Assembly (NCBI GenBank): GCA_032629725.1
Contig: JAFEVB010000026.1
Coordinates: forward strand, 124,001 to 188,000
DNA from: Gremmenia infestans
Taxonomy: Eukaryota > Ascomycota > Leotiomycetes > Helotiales > Hamatocanthoscyphaceae
Reading direction: 5' to 3'
DNA: 64,000 nt
Shown piece after piece: positions 34,567 to 46,213 of this stretch. A program made the translations under genes and the position numbers. The notes below the pieces were generated by a model. The model searched no databases, was not told the DNA's origin, and saw only the letters and a program-made list of their open reading frames with translations. Position 1 is the first letter of the stretch; every line of letters begins with the position of its first letter.

Positions 34567-37500
34567 CTATCTTCTTCTTGATCTTAAATCCTTAGCCCAT
34601 GATGAAGTGTAACGCTTCATAATATCCCCCTCCCCTGTCAAATTTTCTACCTTTATCGCCCACTGTATCTCAGGTTCCTCAAACAACTCTGATGTAAGTC
34701 CGTTACTAGCGCCTCTATCCATGAACAGCTTGACAAATTCGTCTCTTTCAAAGTACCATGCTTCCGAAATCGCATCGGGAGTAACGATTGCACCATGATT
34801 CAACAAATAAATGCAAGACTCGTAATCGCCCGTTTGTACACTTCTGATTAGTGCGCCGGGGCTGTTCTCTCCTCCTTTTTTCAGGAGTAGATCCAAAATG
34901 AAGTCACTTTCACGACCCCTCCTATTGGCGCTTCTAATGGCGTCGGATGTGACCGTCGCTCCTTTCTCGAGAAGTAAATGAACTGCTTCTAGAGAGCCAG
35001 ATCTACAGGCCACGATTAAAGCTTTGTCAAGGTTAGCAGAACCTTCCCGAGAGTAGATATCAGCTCCGCATGTCAGAATAAGATCAATGATGGATGCATT
35101 GCCTGTGGATACTGCAAAATATAGCGTGCTTTCATCCGACAGAGTACCTTGCGAAATTACATCGGCTCCATGCTTTAGTAAAACCTCCATCATGGTTAAA
35201 CCTTTTTGGCAGGCTATACGCAAAGCTGGGCCAAAATTCGGGTGGACGGCATTTACATTCGCTCCCAAGTCTAGTACTTTTTCGACAAGGCCAACAGAGT
35301 CTCTCACGACTGCATAATGCAAAGGAAGAAAGCTCATATCATCTTCCACATTCATATCCATTTTGAAGGCGGAGTTTGAATCCAACAGATGATGCACAGC
35401 TCGTTCGGATCCGTATTTTAGTGCCAGATGAAGAGTAAATGGAGCGAGAGGCAACTTCAACCATTTACTATCCATCTTGTTAAATTGTGGAAAGTCGAAC
35501 AGTCTAGTCGAGTAAATCAATGTGGCGGCATTTATAGGATATGAAAAAGTAGGAAAGAGGTGGGGTGGCATTAGCCATTCTCGACATTGTAGAAGGGCGG
35601 CAATAGCTTTGGGATCGGCATCCAATAAGGACTCTGCTTGAGTAACGAGCAATTCCGGGAATGTTTCCAGGCGCTGTATGTGCGTATCAAAATAGAGAAT
35701 TGAGTAATCGACTAACGCCATGGCGCGGTATCTCGAATATATTTCATCCTCTTCTAGACATGGTCCTTGCGTAAAAGCATCAAGCTTTAAGTATGTGATA
35801 CAACAACTTGCCAATTGAGCGTGGGCTTCGGACGCATCCGTAAAGTACTTCAAAATGTGGCTTTTTGTTTCGATGTGGGGATTTGTAAAGTATTCCTGGA
35901 CCGAGTAATGTATTGGAAAGAGACTGGTTCTTGAGTAGTCCTCAGTCCTAGCAAATGCAAAAAGAAGGTTTCTAGGGATTGTGATTATAGTCTCTTCATC
36001 GTAGAGACAATCCTTTAGATCCCCGTGTTTTGTGGTGGTTGAATCAATCGCTACTGCTTCCCTTAATTCTTGGATATTCAGTCGTCGCTGAGCGAAGAAC
36101 GTCCATAAAAATATCCTGCGAGCCAGTTCCTGGAGTTTTGGAGGCTCTTGGCTGATTCCTTCAAAAATGCGATCATAAGTTTGGTAAAGGGTTGGAGGAA
36201 GTCTTCTCAGTTCATCTAAAATATCACGATCACTTTTCTGCTTACAGATCCAATCAATTTGGAGTTTCGCCCACAGGAACCTTTGCGAGTTAGGCGCCTA
36301 AGTTCTCCGAAGGATCTTAAGGCGAGACTTACAATCCACTTGCTTCAGAAGCGAGGGTATCCAATATAATATGTTTGAGAGCCTCGTTTTTGAGTTTCAA
36401 CGACTGGTTTTTGATGCGCCGTTGTATCTCGTCATGCAGGAACACCCTGATATCCGCATTCACAAGAGCGGTATCGATTTCAATTATAGGACTTCTATCA
36501 AAGGCGTGCTTGATATCGTCTTCTCGATGACTCGTAATAAAGACCTTGATCGTAGCAGATTGGTAGCAAGATAGTCTTACAACGAAGTCGAGTATGTCTT
36601 AGCGACTTTGAGCTTCGCATTCATCCAGGGCATCTATGACGATGATGAGCTTTGAAGAGAAAAGTCGTACGAGCTCAAAAAACATTGATTCCATTTCTTC
36701 CGAGTTGGGATTTGTGGCGTTCAGGTAATGCTTCTGGAAAAGGCTTTGTATGTGCAAAGGGAGCTCATTTCTTTTCGAGCAGAGCTGACGAAGAAAGGAT
36801 CCTAGAAGACTAGTAATAGTATGACGCTCTGGGGTCCTATAATCGTAATACGCAAATATCACGCAGGTTTTTGAATCGTCTAGTTCGTACTTCGTTACGT
36901 GGTCGAGGACTACGGACCTGCATATCGATCAGTCTGATAGTTCTGAGCTCATGAGCGGCCAAAGGGCGAAACCTTACGCAAGAACTGATTTTCCAGCGCC
37001 AGCTATATTTCTGTCAACAAAACATACACACCAAAAAGATTTCGTAAAATGAGACTCACGCTTTCCAAAGCACCATAGCAGAGACGAATTGTCCCCTTCA
37101 ATCCATAAGTCGAAATTGTTATGTTGTACGATCCATTGGCCTGTTTGAGGATGTCTCTGCTTAATTATACTGTTAAAACTCTCTTCATAATCGATTGTTG
37201 AGATCCAGTGCAGGAACTGTCGCCTCTCTTCTACTTGTTCCTTCGTTTGGATACGCTCCTGCTCTTTCCCCAGAGCAGTGAAACCGAGGTCAACGGTTTG
37301 CGTTAGATGGTCCAACGACCTTTGCTGCTGCGATTGCGAAGAGTGTAGAAGAACATCAATGTGGTGAGTAAAGCTGGCACGTGTTTCTCCAAACTTGTCC
37401 TCAAATGGCTGCCACTGGACCCGGAAGAACATACGAAAATGACCAAGTTCTGGCATACATCAGCCTGACCGCCACCGGTCGTTTCAGAGCACATGACCAC

Positions 37501-38729
37501 ATACTTTTCACAGATCCATCTGAGTTCGCGAAAACAAGTCTTGCTTCTCGGAAGAAATGCAAAAGATCGACGTACACTCCGATTAAAGCCTATGCAAGAT
37601 TCAACGCCGGTTCATAATTGATAGAGCAGAAGGGCTACATACAGTGTGAACAACATCTCCTTCGCCCAAATTTATGCTGTAATTCTTCAGTGGCTCTAAA
37701 TAATCTACCATCTGAGAGATCATAAGACTGAGCTTCGCATAAAATTGCACAAATCTGGCCACAAGCTCAAAAAAACAAGGTCAGAGACTCAATAGACAGT
37801 CACTGTTGAAACCCAGCCCAAGAGAATGGAACTGCACATCTTTGCAAGTCCACTCGGTTGAAATGGGGGGAGGAAAAACTCCACCCTACTCAAAACCAGG
37901 ACACAGGGTCCTAGGGAACTTGACCGAAAGGCAAGCTTTGTTGTTAAAGGCGGCGAGAGTCTCATCCAACACTACGAGCTCTCTTTTGGGGCTTTTCACT
38001 TACGTCAATGATCAACCTCACCCCTCCAACAACCAATGACGATATCTCAGGACTTTGTTGAATGCTAATCGACACACTTGCCATCAACTGTTCCAGTACA
38101 CGCAGGGCAGGTTCAAGCGACTTGGTACTGAGTCGTGCTCGCGTTTTTGTGTCAGATAATTCCAGTCTTTTGACCTCGCTTGCCATCTGATCAAAGGAGA
38201 TATCCTTGTGAGCTCGCAAGAAAGCAGCTCTTTCTGCGGGATCTAGGTCTTCAGCGACAGTTTTGAGAGCACGATTAAAGTTTTCAATCTGGCCGGTACT
38301 GTATCAAAGTCAGTATCTGTGACGTTCATGAAGTGTATATTCCTACCTAGGAGGGTTATTATTGGTCGGCGGCGAGGCTCTGGGAGCTATAGTTGAAGCC
38401 AAAACCTGTGATTGAGATTGAGGCTGAGTTACTGATGTTGGTTCATGAATCGGAGCCACCGAGGTTAGATTCGATTGAGAGTAAGAGTGGGAATCTGGAC
38501 GAGGCACACCAGCACTTCCTGTGGACATCGATCCAGCAATGGGTACATCAATGCCAGTCTTCGAATGCAACGGTCGTAGTGGTAGTACAGAAGAGCCAGC
38601 TTCTCGAGCTGGAGATAAGACAGAAGATGAGGCTCTGGACGACGAGGCTGAGGCGCCGTTGTTGGATCGTTCGTCATTTCGAGAACTCTTTCCGATTTTC
38701 TCTCGTAGTCTACGAGTGAAGGAAGGCAT
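34567..38729 (-). pseudogene. NACHT-ankyrin NLR gene with one in-frame stop codon
   Basis: A STAND-type NTPase of 1200 codons if read through. Exons with fully consistent phase: 38347-38729, 38004-38298, 37643-37765, 37505-37589, 37060-37449, 36978-37002, 36333-36917 and 34567-36280. Order: disordered Ser/Pro-rich start (MPSFTRRLREK); a fungal NLR N-terminal helical domain (PEISSLVVGGVRLIID to about residue 400); Walker A GKPGAGKS, split over introns; Walker B LIIVIDALDECE; the NACHT remainder (KVFITSHREDD); then about seven ankyrin repeats to the C-terminus. The complement of 36599-36601 is TAA (codon 540), directly after DALDECEAQSR, where homologues usually have Tyr. The frame stays open on both sides. 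Such proteins act in fungal non-self recognition. It is either a null allele or a very young pseudogene. Confidence 0.85.
36599..36601 (-). other. Premature TAA stop in the NLR gene
   Basis: Codon 540 reads TAA, between CEAQSR and DILDFVVRLSC. No usable intron could remove it, because no donor precedes it at a suitable distance. A single base change from a Tyr codon would explain it. Confidence 0.85.
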
Positions 38730-39468
38730 TGACAGCTGCAAGATTAATCCATGAATCTGCGGTACAGTGAACTTAAGAGTGAAGGTTGTCAAATGTAACA
38801 GAATCTTGGCTTTCATAGCCTGCTTGGAGCGCGGCTGATCGCGCTTGCCATGCTGGCTGCCTAAGCGGTCTGTCTGTAGGTAGGTGGGTGCGTGCGACTA
38901 GCATAAGAGGGGAGCAGGGGTAGTATGTGAGTCCCAGGAAGGATAGAATCATCAAGAGGTACTGAAGGTTTGGAATGTTATGAGTTTAAGTGATTGTTTG
39001 TAGGAAGTGAGGTCCCGAAATATCCTTCTTGATGGGATCCCATTCTCACGGAAACTATAACACTTTGTATCATCAGTGACCATACTTCATACCTAGAAAT
39101 TGCTATTAGGCACTTGGTGCATTGGCAGTACTTTGGGACTCCATAACTGGGGTAAGATGCAGAAATAGCGCAATGGTTTCATTCACCACTCTTTCCTACA
39201 CTTGCAGACTCGTCAGAACATATCAACAAGTGCCAAAATCCACCCGCTTCTGCTAAGTATCGACACATTAGGATGCTCGAGGGGATGCCGAGTAGAAACG
39301 CGAGTTCCTTTGCGACTTGCGACTTGAATATTATATTGTATCTGCTTTTCCTAGTGCAGACTTCCCGTCCGAATTAGGATTTCGTATGCACCCCACCATG
39401 AACGCCAGGGTATCCATTGACATTGACCTAAAAGCACACTACTCAATACAGAAGAGCCCTCCTAGTCA
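38730..39468. other. Intergenic region, NLR promoter side
   Basis: About 740 bp between the NLR start and the CET1 stop codon. No gene is seen. Confidence 0.5.
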
Positions 39469-41860
39469 TTATTGTGGAACCGGGGGCGCTTCTCTCGCAA
39501 GCACCAACACATTATTCAGGAAACCCTCAACCAAAGAAGGATACTCGTGAGGTTCATTTGTCGCAGCTCTTCTGCCTTGTTCGCTAACAGCTGCCGTAGA
39601 GAGTTCAATCTCCAGCTCATGCTCCTTGCTTGTTCGGTTGCCACCCTGTTGATAATGAATAAGCGCCAGTGTCAGAATGTGGGGTCAATTCTTACATTTG
39701 CTGACATGATTTGCGTAACCAGAGTGAGATCAATCTGATAGGGGCCTTGAGTGTAGCTCATGCGATCTTTGTGACGCTCTGGCGCATCCGGAGATGGCAC
39801 GAGCAGGCCAATGTCACCATCAAACCGCATTTCAAAATTGACGCTGATTCGACAATCAAGCGGCGCTTGAGGATTATAGATACTCATATCTGCAATTCGA
39901 GCTTTGATTATCTTGGCCAAGACGTTGCCGGTCTTTTGGTCGCGAGTAACTCGAACTTTGACAGGTTGGTGAGGTTTGAGATATTCTCTAATGACTGCTG
40001 GTAAATGAGGTAACTCGGAGTGCGGTAGATGATAGAATGTGTCGGTCTCTTTTCGATGAAGATAGTCGATGGAGACCCTCTTCTTAGAGTCCGGATTGTT
40101 TGGATGAGCAGCTGCCACTTGTGCATTTAGAAAGTTATTCAACGTGGAGTGTTGAGCCTGCAAATATTAGTTTTCTGAATATGATTTTTTAAGTTGATGC
40201 TTACATCCGTCATTGAGCTTCTGAAGGCTATGAGATTAGAATTCTCCGCTAAAACACATTCCGTTTCAATTCGAACATTTGGTTCAAACCTCACATTTGT
40301 TTGCTTGTCGATGAGGTGACCAAGCTTAGCCTCAATCTCGATCTCAACCCCCCTGCTCAAAAGTTCACCCAAATCATTGCGGGAGACAACTGTGGTGAAC
40401 AGGAAGTCTGCTATCTTCTTCGTCGTCTGATCCATAGGTGGATTACCAGTTATGCTTTTTTCCCATGGACCAAGGAGAATTGTTTGATCGGGTGGCGCAT
40501 CATATGTACCTTGTCGAGGCGCCGCAGGTGAGACTTGGTGGTTGCCATTGATTTCGGACTTCACTACTGGCGTAGCTGTAGGATATGGTTCTGGCTGCTT
40601 GCCGTTCAACTTTGCAAGACCTCGCTTTTTAGAAGCGAAAGCCGTCTTGGTTTTGATGCTTTGGGCCCAAATTGGAGGTTCTGTGTAGCGCATTCGCTTT
40701 TTTGCAGGTGGCTTCGGCGATACGGTATGGGATTGAGAGGTGCGAGATTCACCATTCACTGGAGGCTTTACATCAGGATATTGTGACGGTCGAGGTTGTT
40801 CAACTGGCATCTCGCGATCGTCCAATTTCCTCTTGGTTGAATTAGTGTAACCGTTTTCCGATTGCGGAGTTACCGTTGCCATGTTTGTTGACGGTTGACT
40901 CGGAAGGCGAGTCTTGGGGCTGACGCTGATGCTTCGTTCTCTTTCACTTTGAGATTTCCTTTGTTCGCTTGTTGACGTCCTCTGTGAATCATACGCACTA
41001 GGCGTACTCGGCTGTCGGGGTATAGAGGCAGGCGGTGGAGGGGCGGGAGAAGTTTGCTGAAAGTTAAAAGGTCCAGAAGAGGCGCCTCGCTGCTGATATG
41101 GGCTTGTAGGCTGAACAAAGCCACCTGATGAATGCCTTTGAGTCAGAGGTGGACCAAGTGGTGTACCTGGCTGCGACTGCTGTCGCTGCTGTTGTGGGAT
41201 CTGAGTAGGCGGAAAATGGCTAGTAGAGACGGGGCTCTCTTGCCTATATGGATTGTAGTATGGCTGTTGGCTCTGCGCTGAAGTAGGTGTGCCGGCAGAG
41301 ATTGAAGACTGAGATCTCTGATGTTGGAGGTATGGATGAGGAGCGCCGGGTATGCCAATTGGAGGAGTTTGTGGAGCGGGAGATCCACGACCTTGTGAGT
41401 TATGGTGTTGGAGATGAGGAGGATTAGTTTGAGGATAACTTTCGCGTTGTGGAAAAGACGGTGGGTATTGCTGGAGCTGTTGTGCAGGGCTTTGGGGGGT
41501 TTGGCTTTGTGGAAAGGGGTATTGGTTGGTACTGGACGAGGAAGGCGTATGTTGGTAGGGCGACTGAACACTGTAAGATCGTGCTGGGGAGCGTAAATCG
41601 TTTTGAGGAGGTGCTTGAATTGGTGGAGGTGGAGGAGGTCGGCCTTGATAGGCACCCTGATATGCAGTTGGCGAAGCATAGGGGCCGGTCTGTGAGGTGT
41701 AGTCCTGTGAAGGGTGTTTGCCTGGTGAGGCTTGGGGAAGATGGTGAAACTCTCGAAAGCCCTGCCCTGGAGGAGCCTGTATTGGGGTGACCGGCGCCGC
41801 TTGCTTGGGGACAGAGCTGTCGCCGCCTTCGTTTGTATTGATAATGGAACGAAGATCCAT
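39469..41860 (-). CDS. CET1: mRNA-capping enzyme RNA 5'-triphosphatase (Cet1-like)
   Basis: Exons 40205-41860, 39696-40157 and 39469-39645 give 764 residues. The enzyme removes the gamma phosphate from nascent pre-mRNA, the first step in capping, in the nucleus. Residues 1 to about 450 are Pro/Gln/Ser-rich and probably disordered. The tunnel-fold metal-dependent triphosphatase domain follows: first ExE-type strand GVEIEIEAKLG (residues about 504-514), then STLNNFLN, KRVSIDYLHRKETDTFY, CRISVNFE, and the last strand EHELEIEL. These match the fungal Cet1/Pct1 family. The ATG at 41860 (MDLRSIINTNEGG) is chosen as the first Met of a normal start context. The gene is divergent from RPN2. No break is seen. 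Confidence 0.92.
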
Positions 41861-42734
41861 GTTTGCGGTCAACTGGACTGGATTGGGTCGCCCAGCACTC
41901 GACCAAGCGCGCCCTGACCCCCTGGCTGCGAGGAAATCGATATAAGACTCTAAGTGGCAATCATCTGAAGCTTCCCGCGATTATTCTCGACCCAACACTA
42001 CAGTACTCGACAGATGGTGGATATTTAAGCTGGCGGCGCAAATGTTGGTATCCTCTCTTTTCAACAAAGAACCACGCGACACTCAAACAGGGAGGGCGGT
42101 ATGGGGATTCCGGGGCTTCGCAGGGCGTCGGTGGGATCACTGAGACTAAGGGCAATGATACCAGCTACACATGGATGCGCGCGGCGACGATGTGGGCATT
42201 CGTAGTTGGAGGACGGGCAAAGTTGGAGTTCCATACAGATACAGATACAGACAGATACAGACTTCGCTAAGGAGGAGCAACGCTTTGCTCTCCCTCCTCT
42301 CCCTCCTTGAAAAGCACCTGCAGCGATGGGGAGCTTCTGCGGGGAAGCGCCACGTGAGGAGCACGTATATAGATGTGGATACTACTTATTTGAACATAAA
42401 TAAAATATACATCTTCATGTTACACGGGGCGGGTTTTGTTCTTCTTGCACACGCCATCTTCAATTCCTGACTGTACCAAAAAAAAACATTGCGGGGTGGG
42501 TCTAGATGAAACGGTGTCTCTGTAGAAGTATCGAAAGCTACGCGACACTCCAAGGCCAAGCTTCGTGTTCCAGTCTGCCTAGCAATCTCCAAATCAACTC
42601 TCCCACCTGTATTGACTCTCCCCAACCCATCCCCCATATTCATCACATCAACCTCTCCGACCTATTGCCTTTCTCCCATCAACAGACAGAGCAAATCTGA
42701 AGCATCTCAAGCTCTACAAAGCATTATAAAGACC
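41861..42734. promoter_or_regulatory. Bidirectional promoter of CET1 and RPN2
   Basis: 874 bp between divergent housekeeping genes. It includes an ACAGAT microsatellite (about 42235-42262), two GGGGC-type stretches and a CT-rich segment before the RPN2 start. No coding segment is supported. Confidence 0.55.
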
Positions 42735-45700
42735 ATGCCTGGCTTGACCTCCGCATCTGGAGTGTTGGGCTTCCTGGACGACGAGGAGCCCGAACTCAAG
42801 GTCTTTGCTCTGCAAACTTTGAACGACGACATCGACACCTTGTGGACTGAAGTGGCAGGGTCTGTGGGCAAAATGTAAGTGTTCCTGATCTTTCGGGCTT
42901 CCTATACTTTACGCCAAAGTATACTATGTCCCCGAGCTTGCGCTGACTCGGCCTTCAGCGAGGAGCTCTATGAAAATGAAAGCTTTCCTGAACGACAGCT
43001 GGCGTCACTCGTACTGGCCAAGGTCTACTATCACCTGCAGGAATACAATGACAGCATGACCTTTGCTCTCGGCGCTGGCGATCTCTTCAAGTTTGACAAC
43101 CACGGCGAATTTGAAGAAACCATCATCTCGAAATGTGTGGACACCTACATGGCTGTATCGAGAGCCCGTCACGCCGCTCCCCAATCTAATGCCCAAGATG
43201 CTTCCCTTCCTAGCCTTGCTACTTCCTTTGCAAACGCAATCAACGATGCCAATGCTGCAGCAGCTCTCACTTCGCCAACGACCCCATTCTCCCAGTCCGC
43301 TCTACCCTCCAAATCACTTCTCTCCCGCGCCTCGACGACCGTTGTAGAAACTGATGTTCCAGAAGGAATCGTGGTACCAGATCGAAATACACAAGCGGCT
43401 TTAGAAAGAGTAATCGAGAGACTCTTCGAGGGCTGTTTGAAGGAAGGCAAATACAGGCAAGTTGTGGGCATTGCAGTGGATGCACGGAACTTGGATGTCC
43501 TTCGCAGAGTTATTAAGCGTGCAAGCGATGATGAGAAGAAATCAAGCGGAAAGCAGGCTGAAGGTACTACAGCACCGACTGAGGAATTAATGGAATACGT
43601 CCTTGATATTTGCATGGGTATCGTCCAAGAAAGAGGGCTTCGAACAGAGATTCTACGGCTAATCCTGGATCTTCTATCCGAAATTCCGACTCCCGACTAC
43701 TTCTCTATTGCGAAATGCGTGGTGTATCTTAACCAGGATGAAGAGGCTTCAACAATGCTTAAGAAACTCGTGGCGAATGAGGATCAAAACTCAACAGCCA
43801 TCGCATATCAAATCGCATTTGATCTTTACGATAATGGTACCCAGGAGTTCCTCTCTAAAGTTATCAAGTCCCTTCCTGCAAAGGTCGAGGAGGTGCCTGC
43901 CGAGAAAGAGAACCGTAAGCCAGTCATGCTAAAGATATAAGACCGTTACTGATGCCTTTCATAGCAACTGAATCAGACCAGCTTCTGGGTGAACTCAGTG
44001 ACCGCGCAGGCGCTCCAGTCCCAAGCCCTGAAACTGTACCCGAAAAGCACCTAGAAACATTTGACAGGATACGCAGCATCCTCGATGGCAGCGAGACGAT
44101 CAAATTAAATCTCGAATTCCTCTACCGAAACAATCACACAGATCTGAGCATTTTGAACAAGGTGAAAGATAGTTTGGAGGGGAGAAACTCGATATTCCAT
44201 ACCGCGGTCACCTTCTGCAACGCCTTCATGAATCAAGGAACCACGAATGACAAGTTCTTCCGGGACAATCTTGAGTGGCTTGGAAAGGCTGTAAACTGGT
44301 CGAAGTTCTCTGCAACTGCAGCTCTCGGTGTCATCCATCGTGGAAATCTAACACAGTGTCAAAAGCTGCTTGAACCTTATCTGCCTAAGCAAGGTGGATC
44401 TCTCGGAGGCTCGATTTTCAGCCAAGGTGGTGCGCTCTATGCTTATGGTTTGATCTACGCCAATCACGGTGCTGATGCGCTCGAATATCTGAAGGGTCAG
44501 TTCAATGAAGCTCAGGAGGAAGTCATCCAACATGGTGGTGCTTTGGGACTGGGTATTGCAGGAATGGCTACAGGCTCGGAATCAATTTACGAGAACCTCA
44601 AGGGCGTATTGTACACCGACTCGGCCTTGAATGGTGAGGCTGTTGGACTTGCCATGGGTCTTATCATGCTTGGTACTGGCAACGAAAAGGCTGTCGCTGA
44701 CATGATCACCTATGCGCATGAGACCCAGCACGAGAAGATTGTGCGAGGTCTTGCGGTAGGAATCGCTCTCATTATGTATGGTCGACAGGAGGGCGCCGAT
44801 CAACTCATCGAGGGTCTCTTACACGACCCTGACCCAACTTTGCGTTACGGTGGTATCATGACCGTTGCCCTTGCATACTGTGGCACAGGGAGCAACAAGG
44901 CCGTACGACAGTTGCTTCACGTTGCTGTTAGCGATGTCAGCGATGATGTCCGAAGAATCGCAGTCATGAGCTTAGGATTTATCTTGTTCCGTAAGCCTGG
45001 CAGTGTTCCTCGTATGGTCGAGCTGTTGTCTGAATCTTACAACCCACATGTTCGGTACGGAGCTGCCATGGCGCTTGGTATATCGTGTGCAGGCACTGGT
45101 TTGGATGAGGCAATTGATCTGCTTGAGCCTATGATCAAGGACCCTACAGACTTTGTTCGCCAAGGTGCATTGATCTCGCTTGCTATGATCATGGTGCAGC
45201 AAAACGAGGCCATGAACCCAAAGGTTGCATCTATCCGCAAGACTCTGAAGAAGATTGTCGGTGATCGCCACGAAGATGCTATGACCAAATTCGGTTGTGC
45301 ACTGGCCTTGGGTATTATCGATGCCGGTGGGCGTAACTGTACGATTGGCTTGCAGACTCAAACCGGCAACCTCAACATGGCTGGTATTGTTGGAATGGCT
45401 GTCTTCATCCAATACTGGTACTGGTTCCCATTTACTCACTTCCTTTCATTGAGTTTCATCCCGACATCTATGATCGGTCTTGATCATGACTTGGATATTC
45501 CAAGCTTCAACTTCCACAGTGCTACTCGGCCAAGCCTCTTCGACTACCCGCCAGAGCAAGAGGTCAAGACTGATGAGGCTCCTACTCTCATCGCCACGGC
45601 CGTTCTCTCCACAACCGCACAGGCCAAGCGACGTGCTCAAAAGAAAGAGCGCGCCCAGCGACGAGAGAGCATGGACATCGATCAGACTCCAACAACCCCT

Positions 45701-46213
45701 AAGACCAATGCTCCAGTCGGTGGCGATAAGATGGACGTCGACGAAGAAAGCAAGGACAAGGAAGAGAAGTCGGACGACAAGAAAGCCGAATCTGACAAGG
45801 AAGGCAGCCCCGCCGAAATCGCCAAGAAGAAGCTCGAGAAGGAGAAAGTCGGTTATGAGATGGAGAACATGTCGCGTGTGCTTCCCGCGCAGCTAAAATT
45901 CATTAGCTTCCCGTCTGGTCGGTACAAGCCAGTCAAGAAGCCAACCGGTGGCGTAATCCTCATGATCGACACCCAGCCTTCCGAAGAAAAGGTCCTCATC
46001 GAAGAGAAGTTGAAGAAAGCTTCCATTGAGAAAGCAGCTGCACCCACCACACTCGAGGATATGCGCAACGAGTCCTTTAACCTCCGTCGTGAGGCTTCTG
46101 GGGCTGCGGCTGCAGCAGGGGTCTTGACAGCTGTGGATGAGGATGAGGAGGGCGGTGAGGAGGCAGAGGTGCCGAGGGAGTTTGAATACTTCTCTGATAA
46201 TGAAGATGCTTAA
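42735..46213 (+). CDS. RPN2: 26S proteasome regulatory subunit Rpn2
   Basis: Exons 42735-42874, 42959-43914 and 43965-46213 give 1114 residues. Rpn2 is a scaffold of the 19S base that binds ubiquitin receptors. The N-terminal helical domain begins MPGLTSASGVLGFLDDEEPE. Proteasome/cyclosome repeats lie in the centre (GALGLGIAGMATGSE, GEAVGLAMGLIMLGTGN, RYGAAMALGISCAGTG). A Lys/Glu-rich acidic insert (residues about 840-920) and the conserved C-terminal segments PSGRYKPVKKPTGGVILM and PREFEYFSDNEDA follow. Length and order are normal for a filamentous fungus. Confidence 0.96.

Noticed and set aside
41143..41960. Two further - strand frames of 178 codons in the CET1 N-terminal region
   Set aside because: They are other-frame readings of the Pro/Gln-rich low-complexity part of CET1.
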